Assembly (NCBI GenBank): GCA_003170275.1
Contig: PNAM01000037.1
Location: forward strand, 62,400-126,399
DNA: 64,000 bases
Direction of reading: 5' to 3'
From: Myxococcales bacterium
GTDB lineage: Bacteria > Myxococcota_A > Polyangia > Palsa-1104
The notes under the pieces are model-generated. The model did not search any database. It had not been told where the DNA came from and saw only the letters and a list, made by a program, of their open reading frames with translations. Below are positions 46,978-55,746 of this stretch, piece by piece (position 1 is the stretch's first letter; every line of letters starts with the position of its first letter). Made by a program: the position numbers and the translations under genes.

Positions 46978-47014
46978 ACCATGAATAAATCGCTGCCGGC
47001 GCCGTCACAGGTCG

Positions 47015-48259
47015 GTGGACGAGCTCTATCGATCGCTCGCGTCGCGGTTGCAGGCCGGCGGAATCGTTTCGGATCCGTGGATCGATGGGCGCCCCCGGTT
47101 TCGCGCGCGTCCGGTAGTCCTCGACGCCGCGCAGCATCGCGCGCTCACCTCCGCCGCCGAAGAGCTCAGTGCCGCCTATCACCACCTGGCGCTGTTGTGC
47201 GCGGCCGAGCCGGACACGATCGCGCCCTTCTTTCAGCTCACGCCGTTTCAGCGGCTGATGTGGGAGACCTCGGCGCCCGACTGGCACGGGATCGCGCGTG
47301 CCGACGTGTTCCTCACCGCCGACGGGCCGAAGGTGTGCGAGCTCAACTGCGACACGCCGAGCGGCGAGGCCGAGGCAGTGCTGCTCAACGCAGCGGCGGC
47401 GGCGGAGTTTCCTGCGCTGTCGGATCCGACCCGCGAGCTGGGCGATCGCTTTTGCGATCTGGTCGAAGCCGTCGCGGCGCGCCTCCACGACGGCCCGCCG
47501 ACCATCGGCATCATTTATCCCACCGAGCTGGTCGAGGACCTGTCGATGATCCGGCTGTACGAGCGCTGGTTTCGCGCGCGCGGTTGGCCGGTGGTGCTCG
47601 GCTCGCCGTTCAACCTGCGGCGCGACGGCGATCGCCACGCGGCGCTCTTCGATCGGCGCTGTGACGTGTTCGTGCGCCACTACAAGACCGACTGGTGGGG
47701 CGAGCGGCTGCCGGTGTGGGACGACGAGCCGGAGTTTGCCGACGCGCAGCCGCTCGCGGTCGAGCTGGCCACGCTGCTCGGCGCCACCGCGCAGGGCGGC
47801 TGCACGGTGGTCAACCCGTTCGGTTCGGTGCTCACGCAGAACAAGCGCGCGATGGCGTTTCTGTGGGAGGAGATCGAGCGCTTTCCGCCGCAGGCGCGCG
47901 AGGCGATCCGCCGCTACCTGCCGTACACCGCCCGCCTCGAGTCGGTCTCGCGCGCCGAGCTCGCGCGCAAGGACGAGTGGGTGCTCAAGTCCGACTACGG
48001 CTGCGAAGGCGCCGAGGTGGTGGTCGGCGCGCACGTCAGCGTCGAGGAGTGGGACGCGGCGCTCGCCCACGCGATCGCTCCGCGCTGGGTCGCGCAACGT
48101 TATTTCCACGCGCTCGCCGACGAGGACGGCGCGGTGGTCAACTACGGCGTGTACGTGATCGGCGGCGTGGCTGCCGGCTATCTGTCGCGCGTGCAGAAGG
48201 GACCGACCGACTGCTACGCGCTCACCGCCCCGACGCTGGTGGCGAACGAGGAAACATGA
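47015..48259 (+). CDS. glutathionylspermidine-synthase-like ATP-grasp enzyme
   Basis: 414 residues from GTG at 47015. The N-terminal part has the pre-ATP-grasp pattern of the glutathionylspermidine synthase family (KVCELNCDTPSGEAEA). The C-terminal ATP-grasp part includes VNPFGSVLTQNKRAMAFLWEEI, the Lys-containing WVLKSDYGCEGAEVVVG and a final VNYGVYVIGGVAAGYLSR. Such enzymes ligate an amine to a carboxyl using ATP. The family also includes YgiC-type proteins that do not make glutathionylspermidine. No amidase domain is present. Its stop overlaps the ATG of the lipoprotein gene (ATGA). Confidence 0.82.
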   Translation: MDELYRSLASRLQAGGIVSDPWIDGRPRFRARPVVLDAAQHRALTSAAEELSAAYHHLALLCAAEPDTIAPFFQLTPFQRLMWETSAPDWHGIARADVFLTADGPKVCELNCDTPSGEAEAVLLNAAAAAEFPALSDPTRELGDRFCDLVEAVAARLHDGPPTIGIIYPTELVEDLSMIRLYERWFRARGWPVVLGSPFNLRRDGDRHAALFDRRCDVFVRHYKTDWWGERLPVWDDEPEFADAQPLAVELATLLGATAQGGCTVVNPFGSVLTQNKRAMAFLWEEIERFPPQAREAIRRYLPYTARLESVSRAELARKDEWVLKSDYGCEGAEVVVGAHVSVEEWDAALAHAIAPRWVAQRYFHALADEDGAVVNYGVYVIGGVAAGYLSRVQKGPTDCYALTAPTLVANEET

Positions 48260-49584
48260 GTGACAAAAAAGTTGGGGCATCGTGGTGGCGCGAGCAATTG
48301 CTGGGGGGGCGCTATCGCCGGCCGGCGATGATCGGGCTCGGGCTGTTGAGCGGGACGTCGCTGCTGCCCGGCTGTTGGGAGCCGCTGCCGCCGCGCGACC
48401 CGTCCGAGGTGACCCAATCGCGCGACGAGATCGACCTCTCGATGGCGGCGCTCGATCTGCAGCGCCGGCAGGGCTGGAACGTCGGCCGCGCGGGCCAACC
48501 GCTGGCGCTCCCCGGCGCGACCGCGCTCGACGCGGCGGGCGGCGTGCGCTGGCGCAGCGCGCTCGACGATCTGCCGATCGCGTTCGAGCCCACGCAGGCG
48601 CAGCTCCTGCCGTACTACGTGCCGACGCTGTTCCAGTCGCTGCTCGGCCCGAACGCCGACCAGCTGCGCGCGATCATGCGGCCGGTGCGCACGCACGCGA
48701 TGGACGTGGCGTACGCCAAGGGTCAGTCGATCCTGGCGCTGTTCCACGAGGCCGGGCTGCCGCCCGACACCGCGATCGTGCTCGATCTGCCGGGCCCCGA
48801 GTCGGTGGCGGCGGCGGCGGCGCTGGGCGCGCACTTCGATCCGGTGTTCACGTTCGCCAACTGGCCGCACCCGCTCGGCGTGGTGCCCTCGCACGAGACG
48901 CTCGGCGCGGCGCTCTATTACCTGCCGCTGTTCGAGGACGAACGCGCCACGCGCCCGTCGCCCGCGCCGCCGGTGTGGGTGCTCGACTCGCGTCGCTTGT
49001 CCGAGTACACCGACGAGGACGGGCAGTTCGACAACCGCTACGTGGCGCACGTGCCGAACGCCGAGGACCTGTGCCGGCTGGGCATCAAGCACGTGCTGTA
49101 CGTGGTGGCGGACGAGTCGCAGCAGGCGGAGCTCGACGATCTGAACCAGCCGTTCGTCGAGCTCGCGCGCGCCGGCATCGACATCAAGCGCGTGGCGCTC
49201 ACCGATTTTCAGCAGTCGGACGAGGAGCCGCCCGCCGACGAAGCCGACGCGTCGTGGCCGGTGTCGTACGTCGGCGGCTGGTTCTACTATGGCGGGAGCT
49301 GGCGCCATCACCGGTGCTTCTGGCGCAACTACGGGTGGCACCAGGCCCTGCATGCCTTCAACGCCGGTGCAGCGGGCGGCCACGAGTCGAGCGGCCATGT
49401 GTCGGGCGGCTTTCAGTTCGTGCCCAGTGCCCGCCAGACGCGCTTCTCCGCCAACTTCGGCCGCATCGCCGTGCGCACCTCGCGCACCACGTCCGCGATC
49501 ACCGGCGTGCGACCGGGCAACTCCGGCTCGTTCGGCCGCTCCGGCTCGCTCGGCCGCTTCCACGCCAGCGGCGTCAGCTCCTAG
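48256..49584 (+). CDS. lipoprotein coupled to the ATP-grasp enzyme, unknown function
   Basis: 442 residues. A basic N-terminus and hydrophobic segment end in a lipobox SLLPGC (about residue 40). The mature part has Rossmann-like alpha/beta blocks (DTAIVLDLPGPESVAAAAALG, HVLYVVADESQQAELDDL), then an aromatic His/Trp cluster (GGWFYYGGSWRHHRCFW) and a Ser/Gly-rich C-terminus. No known domain is recognised. Translational coupling with a GSP-synthase-like enzyme suggests it holds, modifies or receives that enzyme's product at the membrane, but nothing shows this directly. Confidence 0.62.
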   Translation: MSDKKVGASWWREQLLGGRYRRPAMIGLGLLSGTSLLPGCWEPLPPRDPSEVTQSRDEIDLSMAALDLQRRQGWNVGRAGQPLALPGATALDAAGGVRWRSALDDLPIAFEPTQAQLLPYYVPTLFQSLLGPNADQLRAIMRPVRTHAMDVAYAKGQSILALFHEAGLPPDTAIVLDLPGPESVAAAAALGAHFDPVFTFANWPHPLGVVPSHETLGAALYYLPLFEDERATRPSPAPPVWVLDSRRLSEYTDEDGQFDNRYVAHVPNAEDLCRLGIKHVLYVVADESQQAELDDLNQPFVELARAGIDIKRVALTDFQQSDEEPPADEADASWPVSYVGGWFYYGGSWRHHRCFWRNYGWHQALHAFNAGAAGGHESSGHVSGGFQFVPSARQTRFSANFGRIAVRTSRTTSAITGVRPGNSGSFGRSGSLGRFHASGVSS

Positions 49585-49845
49585 CCCGCTGACCCCGGGG
49601 TCCTTCTCCCCCATCTCAAGCGGCTGACATCCTTTCGGTTCTGGCGTGAGTTTGAAAGTCGCGCCAAAAATCGATGGCGCAAGGGTGATCGCCGGCGATC
49701 AACGCTTCTGTCGCGGCGCGGATCGAAATTTCGGCCACTTTTCAGAATCGCCCCAGAAGTAGCCTGACTTCGCGCTCTTGCACCATAGGAGAAGGACCCC
49801 GCCCTCCTAAGTGTGGTTTGGCGTTGGTCTGCTACGCTGCGCGTA
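49585..49845. other. intergenic region, no gene seen
   Basis: This 261-base gap holds the GACCCCGGGGTC palindrome at its left end and another perfect palindrome, GATCGCCGGCGATC, at 49687-49700. There is AT-rich sequence at 49650-49680 and 49720-49745. No small gene, tRNA or T-run terminator is evident. Confidence 0.5.
49591..49602. repeat. 12-base palindrome GACCCCGGGGTC after an operon end
   Basis: The second perfect copy of the palindrome at 16877-16888, starting six bases after the stop at 49584. Confidence 0.5.
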
Positions 49846-51090
49846 ATGTGTGGACGATTGGCGCTGGGTGCGGCGCTCTCGCTCTCGCTCTCGTGCGCGG
49901 GACGCTTCAGCCGGGCGCTGCCGCTGCTCGTGGAAGCGGAGCCGTTGCGGGCGCAGCAAGTCGACCAGGCCTCGCGGCTGGTCGAGCGCGCGCTGCCGAA
50001 TGGCGTGCGTTCCGCGGAGATCTTCTTTGGCGCAGCGTGCCTGGCGGCGCGACGCGGCGCGCCCGACCTCGCGTTCGCACATCTGGAGTCGATGCAACGC
50101 GCCGGCATCAAGGACGTCGCCGCGCTCGAGGTCAGCCGCGACCTGCAGCCGCTGCGCGACGACGCGCGGTGGACGCCGTTGATCGCGCGCGCCCGGGCGA
50201 CCTCGCAGCGTTCGCGCGATCCGGATGCCGCGAAGATCGTCACGGCGGACGTCGATCGCTTCTGGAAGGCGTACGACGCCGCGAAGAACGCTGCGAACCC
50301 CCGGGAGATCTACCAGCGCGAATATGTCGACCGCGCCTCGGCGGGCCTGCAGAGCTTCTTCCCCGCCAAGATCGGCACAACAGAGAATCTCATCGAGCAC
50401 GTACGCGGATATTCGCGCTACTACGAGTCGGTGCGACGGAACACCGAGCGCGTCCGCGATCTCGAGCCGGCTTTTCGCGGCATCTTTCATCGCCTGCGCG
50501 ACGCGGTTCCCGACGCGACGTTCCCCGACGTCACCTTCGTCATCGGCGCCTTGAGCGCGGGCGGGTCGTCGACCGCCGACGGGCTGATCATCGGCGCCGA
50601 GCAGAACTGCCGCATGGCGGATTCGCCGCTCGAGGGCATGCCGCTGCGCCAACGACAGATCATCTCCCCCTGGATCGGCCTCCCGCACGTGATCGCGCAC
50701 GAGCTCGGTCACTTCCAACAACATTTTTCGGACGACAAGTCGCTGCTCGCCGCCGTCCTCGAGGAGGGGGGCGCCGAGCTGATCGCCGAGCTGGTCTCCG
50801 GGGAGACGGCGAATCCTGCGCTCAAGCCGTACGGAGATGCCCACGAGCGTGCGCTGTGGGAGGAGCTTCGCGCGGAGATGCACGCGACGGACGAAAAGAT
50901 CATCAGCCGATGGGTCTGGGGCGTGAACGCGACCGCCGATCGCCCCGGCGACCTCGGCTACTACGTCGGCTACCGCATCACGCGCGCCTACTACGAGCAC
51001 CACGCCGACAAGCGTCGCGCGCTGCGGGACATCCTCGACATCACCGATGCGAACGCGTTTCTCGCGGCGAGCGGATACGCGCCGCGCTGA
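49846..51090 (+). CDS. zinc metallopeptidase lipoprotein
   Basis: 414 residues from the ATG at 49846. The lipobox is LSLSC (Cys 17). The zinc-protease motif HELGH is at 285-289, with a glutamate-rich helix EEGGAE (306-311) 17 residues after it that can give the third ligand. This is the gluzincin arrangement seen in DUF2268/GldB-like predicted peptidases. Upstream is helical. It is probably a surface or periplasmic peptidase. It is alone in its unit after a 261-base gap. Confidence 0.78.
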   Translation: MCGRLALGAALSLSLSCAGRFSRALPLLVEAEPLRAQQVDQASRLVERALPNGVRSAEIFFGAACLAARRGAPDLAFAHLESMQRAGIKDVAALEVSRDLQPLRDDARWTPLIARARATSQRSRDPDAAKIVTADVDRFWKAYDAAKNAANPREIYQREYVDRASAGLQSFFPAKIGTTENLIEHVRGYSRYYESVRRNTERVRDLEPAFRGIFHRLRDAVPDATFPDVTFVIGALSAGGSSTADGLIIGAEQNCRMADSPLEGMPLRQRQIISPWIGLPHVIAHELGHFQQHFSDDKSLLAAVLEEGGAELIAELVSGETANPALKPYGDAHERALWEELRAEMHATDEKIISRWVWGVNATADRPGDLGYYVGYRITRAYYEHHADKRRALRDILDITDANAFLAASGYAPR

Positions 51091-51233
51091 GCGCGCTGGC
51101 TGCCCGCGTCGCCGGCCATTGTAGTCTTCCGGGCTACGTCTCGACGAGCGGATCGAACACGCTCCGCAGCCTTGCGCGTGGCACGACCGTTGCTCAGGGT
51201 AGCGCCACCCAGGGTCCGTAGGAGGCCTCGCAC

Positions 51234-53747
51234 ATGTCTACGAAGACGAAGAGCGTAACGTATCTCGCAAGCGCGGTTGCGTTCGTACTTGCGGGCAGCA
51301 GCTGCGGGCTCGCGCCGCAGAATCCCACGGAGGATCCGGAGGCGCTCACCGCGACCGTGATCCATCCGACGACCCCCATCATTCCCATTCTTCCCCTCGA
51401 CTCGGTGCGCGGGCCGGATCCATCGGACGTGCGCGGGCAGCTCTACCAGATCAGCCTGTCGGTCGAGACCGACACGCCGGCGAACGTCTCGTCGCTGGTC
51501 AACTATCACAACGGCGGTCCCAACAATCCCAACTGGTCCACCTTCGCGCCGGCGGATCAGCTGCGCGTCGGCCTCGAGGCCGTGGTGCAGCGCAATGGCA
51601 CGCTGGTGCTGGGCCCACCGCCGGTCACCTGCCAGGTCGGTGATTGGCGCGACGGCGGCGATCTCGGGCCCGGGCTGTGGACCAATCCGGGCGGGCTGTA
51701 CACGGTGTGCATGAAGAATCCCGATCAGCCGGACATCGTCGGCAAGCCGCTTCAGTTCAACGCGCCGGTGCAGGTCGCGATGAACGAGCAACTCTACCTG
51801 TACGCGCGCCTCGAGGTGCTCGACGCGGGCATCGTGTGGGCGCCCGGCAGCGATCCGACCGCGGGCGTGTCCGGCGCGCTCAACGGCCTCGGCGGCGCCT
51901 TCAACCAGCTCGGCCAGCTTTTGCCGGATACGCCGGTGGGCGCGGCGGGGCAGGCGATCGGCACCTTCCTGCAGATCGTCGGTCAGTTCACCAGCCCGCC
52001 GCAGCACGGCCCGCAGGCGGCGTGCATCATCACCAACACGCTGGTGCCTGGCTTCGGGCAGAACAATCCGCCGAGCGACACCGGCTCGTCGCTGCTGCGC
52101 GCGCCGATCGACGGGCGCACGCTGTACGAGCTCACCGCGCGCGGTGACGCCGGGCTCGCCTACGATCTCGACTGGCGGCCGTTTCCGCAGACCACCATGT
52201 GCCAGAAGGTTCGGCCGCGCACCAAGGTGATCTTCCGCATCCGTCGCGTGCAGATGACCGGCGACCCGGGCGCGCCGACGATCGCGCAGGGCAGCCTGAT
52301 CGACGGCACCTACCCCGATCGGTTCGACTCCTACGCCACCGACTGCAACGGCGCGGTGATCCACGATCAGCGCGGCGCGGACGTGAACTATCCGCTCGCG
52401 TGGACCGCGGGCGATTCGGTCCCCTCGGGCGGACCGGCGCCGAACGCGCGCATCACGGCCCTGTCACGCGCGCCCGGGCTCACCGATCTGTTCGCGGTCT
52501 CGCCGTCGGGCGACATCGTCAGCAACTGGCGCAGCAAGTGGGTCAACAACAACCAATGGCACAGCTGGTTCGCGGTCACCTCGGGCGGCAAGTTCCCGGC
52601 CGGCGCGCCGGTGGCGGTGGTCTCGCGCAACCCCGATCACATCGACGTGTTCGCGATCGCCAAGGACGAATCGATCGTCACCGCGTGGTTCGACAGCTGC
52701 TGCAGCTGGCAACCGGAGTTTGCCGTGTCGCCGGCGAATCAGGTGCCGGCGTGGGACGGCAGCTCGGGCGGCGGGCTGGCCGCGGTGGCGCGCTCGAACG
52801 GCAACGTCGACGTGTACGTGGCCGATCGTGACTGGACCATCGCCAACGCCTATTGGGTCGCGGGAAGCAATTGGGCGTTCGCCACCGGCGACTCGCCGCT
52901 ATGGGTCAGGCCGGGCTCCGAGATCACGGCGATCTCGCGCAACTCGCACCACACCGACGTGTTCTACGTCGACGCCTACCGCAAGCTGCAGGCGCTCGCG
53001 TGGGACAACGGCTGGGGCGCGCCGCAGCAGGTGGTGCCCGACAAGTACGCGCTACAGTACGGCGCGCCCGTCGCGGTGGTCTCTCGCAAGGTGAACGCCA
53101 CCGGCGATCCGATCATCGACAACGACCACCTGGACGTGTTCACCGTGGAGTCGACCGGCCATGTCCTTCACGGGACGTGGCGCTACGGCGACGACAACTA
53201 CACCTGGAATCCGGTGCGCGCCCAGGAGCTCGCCCAGACCGCGCCCGCCTTCGCGCCGATCGGCGCGGCTGCGCTCGAGGCCGGCGCGATCCAGGTCGCG
53301 GCCAAGAACCTCGATTCCACCATGGCCCACACCTGGTACGAGGACGTCGAGGACATCGTGAGCAACTGGCAGAACGGCCAGGTCTACGACTCCAACGGCA
53401 CCGAGCCGTGCGGAAACATCTGCTGCGGCAACTACCAGACCTGCGTGAGCGGCGCGTGCTGCAACGCCGGAAAAGCGTGCGGCTCGCTGTGCTGCCCGGG
53501 CTACCAGTTCTGCGGCGGCGGCGGCGTGGCGGGCGCGTGCGGCTGCACGCCGGCGAAGTGCGACGTGGGTAGCTGCGGCTCGTTCCCCGACGGCTGCGGC
53601 GGCACGACCACCTGCGGCGGATGCGCCACCTTCCAGGTCTGCTACTACAACCAATGCACGTCGAAGTTCTGCGTTCCGAAGAAGTGCGCCAAGGGATCGT
53701 ACTGGAACTCCGACGACTGCCACTGCGAGGTCGGCCTGCCCTTCTAG
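51234..53747 (+). CDS. secreted PLL-like beta-propeller protein with Cys-rich tail
   Basis: 837 residues. A hydrophobic leader ends at the lipobox-like AGSSC (about residue 24). Residues about 60-390 have no recognised domain. Residues about 400-680 carry five or so repeats of the type ITALSR, DVFAVSPSGDIVSNWR and AVVSRNPDHIDVFAIA, the pattern of PLL/DUF346-type propeller lectins that bind sugars. A last segment of about 110 residues has some 20 Cys (CGNICCGNYQTC, CCNAGKACGSLCC) and two Gly-Cys hinge modules. It is probably an adhesin or exported lectin. Confidence 0.75.
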   Translation: MSTKTKSVTYLASAVAFVLAGSSCGLAPQNPTEDPEALTATVIHPTTPIIPILPLDSVRGPDPSDVRGQLYQISLSVETDTPANVSSLVNYHNGGPNNPNWSTFAPADQLRVGLEAVVQRNGTLVLGPPPVTCQVGDWRDGGDLGPGLWTNPGGLYTVCMKNPDQPDIVGKPLQFNAPVQVAMNEQLYLYARLEVLDAGIVWAPGSDPTAGVSGALNGLGGAFNQLGQLLPDTPVGAAGQAIGTFLQIVGQFTSPPQHGPQAACIITNTLVPGFGQNNPPSDTGSSLLRAPIDGRTLYELTARGDAGLAYDLDWRPFPQTTMCQKVRPRTKVIFRIRRVQMTGDPGAPTIAQGSLIDGTYPDRFDSYATDCNGAVIHDQRGADVNYPLAWTAGDSVPSGGPAPNARITALSRAPGLTDLFAVSPSGDIVSNWRSKWVNNNQWHSWFAVTSGGKFPAGAPVAVVSRNPDHIDVFAIAKDESIVTAWFDSCCSWQPEFAVSPANQVPAWDGSSGGGLAAVARSNGNVDVYVADRDWTIANAYWVAGSNWAFATGDSPLWVRPGSEITAISRNSHHTDVFYVDAYRKLQALAWDNGWGAPQQVVPDKYALQYGAPVAVVSRKVNATGDPIIDNDHLDVFTVESTGHVLHGTWRYGDDNYTWNPVRAQELAQTAPAFAPIGAAALEAGAIQVAAKNLDSTMAHTWYEDVEDIVSNWQNGQVYDSNGTEPCGNICCGNYQTCVSGACCNAGKACGSLCCPGYQFCGGGGVAGACGCTPAKCDVGSCGSFPDGCGGTTTCGGCATFQVCYYNQCTSKFCVPKKCAKGSYWNSDDCHCEVGLPF

Positions 53748-53779
53748 TCGCGCCGCGACACCCCGCCCTAGCCCTAGCC

Positions 53780-54082
53780 CTAGGATGACACGAGCTGTTG
53801 CTGGATGGCCGCGTGCAGCCGGGGCTTGTCTCGGACCGAATGGAAGAGCACCGGCGGTTGGGGCAACCGCAGGTCTACGAGATCTGCCAGCTCGAACCCT
53901 GCCACCCCCGCGTCCAGCACCGCGACCGCCGGCTGGTAGCGCAGCAGCAGCGCGCCCACCGCGTCGAGCGAAGACGAGGTAATCACCCGCAGCCCGCGCG
54001 CGACCAGATACGACTCCGCCTGCGAGAGCCCATCCGGATCAGCAGCCACCAGCAGCACCGTGGTTCGCTTGTCGACGGGCAT
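53780..54082 (-). CDS. single-domain receiver-like protein, acidic pocket degraded
   Basis: 100 residues. The receiver fold is clear (VLLVAADPDGL, AVAVLDAGVAG with the phospho-acceptor-like Asp, and VRDKP with the Lys). The usual paired acidic residues of the first strand are replaced (AAD), so metal binding may be weak and phosphorylation uncertain. It converges on the propeller gene. No partner kinase is adjacent. Confidence 0.65.
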   Translation of the reverse strand: MPVDKRTTVLLVAADPDGLSQAESYLVARGLRVITSSSLDAVGALLLRYQPAVAVLDAGVAGFELADLVDLRLPQPPVLFHSVRDKPRLHAAIQQQLVSS

Positions 54083-54132
54083 GAGCTCAGGGTAGCGAGC
54101 CGACTGCGACGGCCGTGTGAACTCTCTGTGAA

Positions 54133-54456
54133 TCATGCCTGCGCGAGGTGACGGCCCTTGGCTGCGTCGACCAGCTTGCGCCAGCAGGCCTCCGCCTTGG
54201 CGCGCGCGCCTTCGGTGCTCTTCTCGGCGGCTTCGAGGGCGGCCTGCGCCTGCTCGAGGCGGGCGGTGCGATCGGCTCGTCGCAAGATCTCGTCGACCTC
54301 ATGCACCTTGGGCAGCTTGCGGCTCTTTCCTGCCGGCCTGGCGTGCTTTTCGACTGTCTTCTTGGCCTTCTTCTCGACGCCGCGCGCGTCTTCGACCTGC
54401 GCGAGCGTGCGACTGTATTCCTCGGCGAGCGCTTGCAATTCCGGCGAAGCTTCCAC
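54133..54456 (-). CDS. small coiled-coil protein
   Basis: 107 residues from GTG at 54456, with GGAGGG just upstream. Almost all of it is charged, Ala-rich helix (VEKKAKKTVEKHARPAG, ARLEQAQAALEAAEKS). No family is recognised. It is downstream of the Ppx/GppA gene on the same strand. Confidence 0.6.
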   Translation of the reverse strand: MEASPELQALAEEYSRTLAQVEDARGVEKKAKKTVEKHARPAGKSRKLPKVHEVDEILRRADRTARLEQAQAALEAAEKSTEGARAKAEACWRKLVDAAKGRHLAQA

Positions 54457-54507
54457 GGTCCCTCCTGTGCGAAATGTCGCCGAAGGTACCATCGCCGGCG
54501 ATTAAAT

Positions 54508-55455
54508 TCAGCGGGCAGCGACGGATTGTGACAAGTTGGTGAACTCGCGCCGCTGCGAGCCGCGCACCAGATCGAGCAGCACCCCGTCGCGCAGCCCACG
54601 CTTGACCGCTCTCACCGTCTCGACCCCGAGCTGCGTCGCGACCGCCTCGAGGATCACCGCCGCGGCCACGATGATGTCCGCGCGGCGCGCCTCGAAGAAG
54701 CGCCGCCGCCCGATCGGTCCGAGCGCCACCAGCTCGTCCACTGCACGCGAGAGCTCCGCCACGGTTGCGCACGGGCGGGTCTCGGCGGTCGCGAAGCCGA
54801 TCAGCGCGCGCACGCTCCCCGAGCAGCCGAGCGCCTCAGTGTGCGTCGGCTCGGGCCGCGCCGGCAGCGAGCGCGCCACGTCGCGCGCGAACGCACGCAT
54901 GCGCGCCAGCTCTTCGGCCGGATGCCGGCCGTCGCCGTCCACCTGCTCGGTCATGCGCACCGTACCGAGCTGCAGGCTCCACAACCCGGTCGGCATCGCG
55001 CCGAGCGCCAGCGCGACCTCGGTCGAGCCGCCGCCGATGTCGATGCACAGCGACTGCACCTCGGGAGCCGCGCCGTCGAGCACGCCCAGGCACACCAGCC
55101 GTGCCTCTTCGCGGCCGGAGATCACCTCGAGCGCGACGCCCGCCTCCTCGCGCACGCGCCGCACGACCTCGGCGCCGTTCGAGGCCTCGCGCACCGCGCT
55201 GGTCGCCACCGCGCGCACCTCGGCCTGGTAGAAGTCGCACCGCTCCGCGTACTCGCGCAGCACCGCGATCAATCGATCGGCCACCGCCTCGGACATCGCA
55301 CCGGTGCGATACAGCCCTTCGCCAGGCCGCACCGCGTCGCGCTGCTGGTGGATGGTGCCGAGCGTTCCATCCGGCCGGCGGCGCGCGAGCTTCAACCGAA
55401 CCGCGTTGGTCCCCACGTCGATCGCTGCGTAGACCGGCTCGTTGCGCAGTTTCAT
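54508..55455 (-). CDS. ppx: Ppx/GppA-family phosphatase
   Basis: 315 residues from the ATG at 55455. The actin-like ATPase fold of exopolyphosphatases is seen: AAIDVGTNAVRLKLA, RAVATSAVREA, SGREEARLVCLG and the DIGGGSTEVAL phosphate loop. The C-terminal HD domain of full-length Ppx is missing, as in short GppA/Ppx forms. It hydrolyses polyphosphate or pppGpp. It is divergent from the glycosyltransferase pair across a 291-base AT-richer gap. Confidence 0.85.
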   Translation of the reverse strand: MKLRNEPVYAAIDVGTNAVRLKLARRRPDGTLGTIHQQRDAVRPGEGLYRTGAMSEAVADRLIAVLREYAERCDFYQAEVRAVATSAVREASNGAEVVRRVREEAGVALEVISGREEARLVCLGVLDGAAPEVQSLCIDIGGGSTEVALALGAMPTGLWSLQLGTVRMTEQVDGDGRHPAEELARMRAFARDVARSLPARPEPTHTEALGCSGSVRALIGFATAETRPCATVAELSRAVDELVALGPIGRRRFFEARRADIIVAAAVILEAVATQLGVETVRAVKRGLRDGVLLDLVRGSQRREFTNLSQSVAAR

Positions 55456-55629
55456 GGGTGCAAATCTAAGCTGCGCGATATTGGGAGTCAGTCGATAAGT
55501 GCGCGCCGGAACAAGAATTCGCCGCGCCGTCACACGCGCGTTGCTTGACACCCAGCGACGAGGAAGCGCCATCTCTCGCGCGCGACAAAGTGGTTCACGC
55601 GATATCGCTATGATTGAAAATAAATAGAA

Positions 55630-55740
55630 TGATGATTCAAATGGGACGATATCAAGTACGCCCGCTCGGCCGCGCTGACCTCGCCACGCTGAAGCTCGAG
55701 GAAGACGTGTTCGCCGGCGGTCGAGTCGTTGCGCTAAGAT
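55630..55740 (+). pseudogene. possible remnant of a GNAT acetyltransferase N-terminus
   Basis: In the gap before the glycosyltransferases, a short frame reads MGRYQVRPLGRADLATLK then LEEDVFAGG. This resembles the first strand and helix of GNAT acetyltransferases. It then runs into the overlapping glycosyltransferase gene with no acetyl-CoA motif. It may be a decayed remnant or a chance frame. Confidence 0.3.
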
Positions 55741-55746
55741 GGCGTG

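Noticed and set aside
53763..53783. Threefold CCCTAG repeat between convergent genes
   Set aside because: Only three copies of a hexamer, with no stem or other structure; not a CRISPR or attachment site.
55594..55614. Promoter before the glycosyltransferase pair (TATGAT)
   Set aside because: No acceptable -35 box at 16-18 bases.
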